Below, one piece after another: positions 62,860 through 64,000 of a stretch of 64,000 nt of DNA. The stretch is from Arctopsyche grandis (Eukaryota > Arthropoda > Insecta > Trichoptera > Hydropsychidae): NCBI RefSeq assembly GCF_051622035.1, contig NC_135360.1, positions 1,670,001-1,734,000 on the forward strand, written 5' to 3'. The translations under genes were made by a program, and so were the position numbers. The stretch's first letter is position 1, and each line of letters starts with the position of its first letter. The notes under the pieces were generated by a model that was given only the letters and a program-made list of their open reading frames with translations, did no database searches and was not told the origin of the DNA.

Positions 62860-63413
62860 TTACAGTGAAATTATAAATTCAGTGACGTTTCAGTGAAATC
62901 ATAACGGGTTACATTTTCACCGGTTATAGTTCAGTGAAATCATACCTAATTATATTTTCACTGGCCCCTATTAGTGAAATAATAATTTTGACAGTTGGGT
63001 GAAATTGCGTCGCCGATACGAATCGCGCCATTCACGTCACAGCCCCGCTCCTCTCCATCCCCACTCCGATGTTGAGCTCGCGCTCACACGTCCTCCACGC
63101 AACGTAATTCTGTCCATTCCCACTCTTCTCATGGTCCACTATCTCTATTTTGATTTGGCTTTTTTTGATGCCGCATATGTGGGACTGGATGCGGAAGCAA
63201 GCCAACACTTATTTATTTAAGTTTAGGTTAGGTTAGGTTAAGTTAAAGTTGGTTTTATTTATTTAAGGTTAGGTTGTTAGGGTTGGTAGTACGTTGTAAT
63301 TGGAATTAAAAATCCACTGACATTAAGAAGTGAATTTGATATTCTATTGTTATACATATGTATGTATATCCGCACTCACTGCTTGAGTCAATGAAATTAT
63401 AATTTCACTGTAA
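62860..63413. mobile_element. TTACAGTGAAA-ended repeat, copy 2
   Basis: It starts TTACAGTGAAATTATAA and ends TTATAATTTCACTGTAA. Inside are CAGTGAAATCATA motifs and ATTTTCACTGGCCCCTAT, a GC-rich block (63000-63130) and a TTAGGTTAGGTTAGGTTAAG tract at 63223-63243. The frame at 62999-63220 lies wholly within this repeat and is not treated as a gene. Confidence 0.65.
63223..63245. repeat. Interstitial telomere-like TTAGG tract
   Basis: Three TTAGG units and variants, the canonical insect telomere repeat, carried inside the TTACAGTGAAA-ended element rather than at a chromosome end. Confidence 0.7.
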
Positions 63414-63514
63414 CATATACAAAGTATCGATGGATAAAGTATTTTGGCCGTGAGAAAATTCGACCTCTAGATATTTTTTTACGTGTATTACATATATGTC
63501 AAAATAATATGTAT

Positions 63515-63575
63515 ATTTATTTAAAGTTTGGACCATTGTGGCATTACAGTAATTCCTAACGCGCCACATTTTGAC
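63515..63575 (-). repeat. LINE 3' tail with hairpin
   Basis: TTTATTTAAAGTTTGGACCA, TTGTGGCATTACAG and CGCGCCACA match the tail at 41185-41245; the right hairpin arm is broken here. Orientation as at 41161, with no endonuclease fragment attached. Confidence 0.6.
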
Positions 63576-64000
63576 TGGTTTAGTTGTTTAACCGTATCGA
63601 AAATATCTAAGACTCTAAGCCTTAAAATTTAAGGTATTAAAATTAGTAGATACTCAAGATAGTAGTTAGGAAGCCGTCGTATGCAACGTTTGGCAAAAGA
63701 GGCTAATATCTCAGAGAATGGGTGGTGTGCACGATGGGGTGGTTGCTGATGTTTGATGAATGATGTTTCAACTATACATATGTATGTATGTATGTAAATT
63801 TTTATGATACCTTGGATATGTAGACGAATGTTGTTATTTTAAATGCGTACGTTTGTAGTAATAATCTGAAATAAACATTTGGATGAGTCAGATATGTACA
63901 TATGAAGGTAGGTAGGTAGGTATGTTGGTGGGTATTCAAGATAACAATATGGGTTAGATTCAGTTTCAGGAGTATAAATCGGCAGTAACATTGTTCTGGG

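Overview
The window is AT-rich nuclear DNA from an insect, order not resolved. The genes have spliceosomal introns, the transposons are eukaryotic (hAT, piggyBac-type, Helitron, CR1/RTE-like LINEs, LTR remnants), short TTAGG-type tracts occur, and palindromic TACATA/TATGTA microsatellite runs are very frequent. Only four host genes are convincing: an OB-fold SOSS complex subunit B (about 7.95-8.52 kb, +), an unrecognised eight-exon secreted protein (11.73-16.61 kb, +), methionine aminopeptidase 1 (17.40-21.73 kb, -, six exons) and the first coding exon of a probable tolloid/BMP1-type astacin protease (54.54-54.88 kb, +). The middle two genes are convergent.

Region by region. 1-7620: a decayed hAT transposon whose transposase is split by a repeat carrying evenly spaced ACCGGAAGT boxes. 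That repeat was hit by a second hAT (988-5078, 8-bp target duplication), which was in turn hit by a CR1-like LINE with an intact 900-codon endonuclease/RT frame. 7.6-22.1 kb: the gene-bearing block, with TTAA-flanked elements and a foldback hAT in the large MetAP1 intron and a hairpin element in its last intron. 22.1-29.6 kb: a foldback element, a probable solo LTR with a 53-bp minisatellite, hAT elements and Helitron ends. 29.6-35 kb: mostly non-coding, with a SINE-like unit, a candidate promoter/5' exon near 32.8 kb and a 148-bp Helitron. 35-38.9 kb: an RTE LINE fragment hit by three hAT mini-elements and by a Helitron that carries the second, expanded ACCGGAAGT repeat. 39-54 kb: Helitrons, hAT mini-elements and microsatellites. 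54.5 kb: tolloid-like exon. 55-64 kb: presumed intron 1 of that gene, with more transposons and two elements bounded by TTACAGTGAAA.

The strongest unexplained signal is the ACCGGAAGT-ladder repeat. Fourteen boxes spaced 142-157 bp occur at 36.48-38.45 kb and six more, inverted, at 5.44-6.18 kb; fragments lie near 26.2 and 31.8 kb. The box matches the ETS-family binding consensus and the spacing is close to a nucleosome length. The recent part of the array is homogenised as a 307-bp dimer.

The host genes have no obvious joint pathway: ssDNA-break repair, N-terminal methionine removal, a secreted protein of unknown role, and extracellular BMP/TGF-beta activation. Exon models come from reading frames, splice sites and family knowledge only; no search or transcript data were used.
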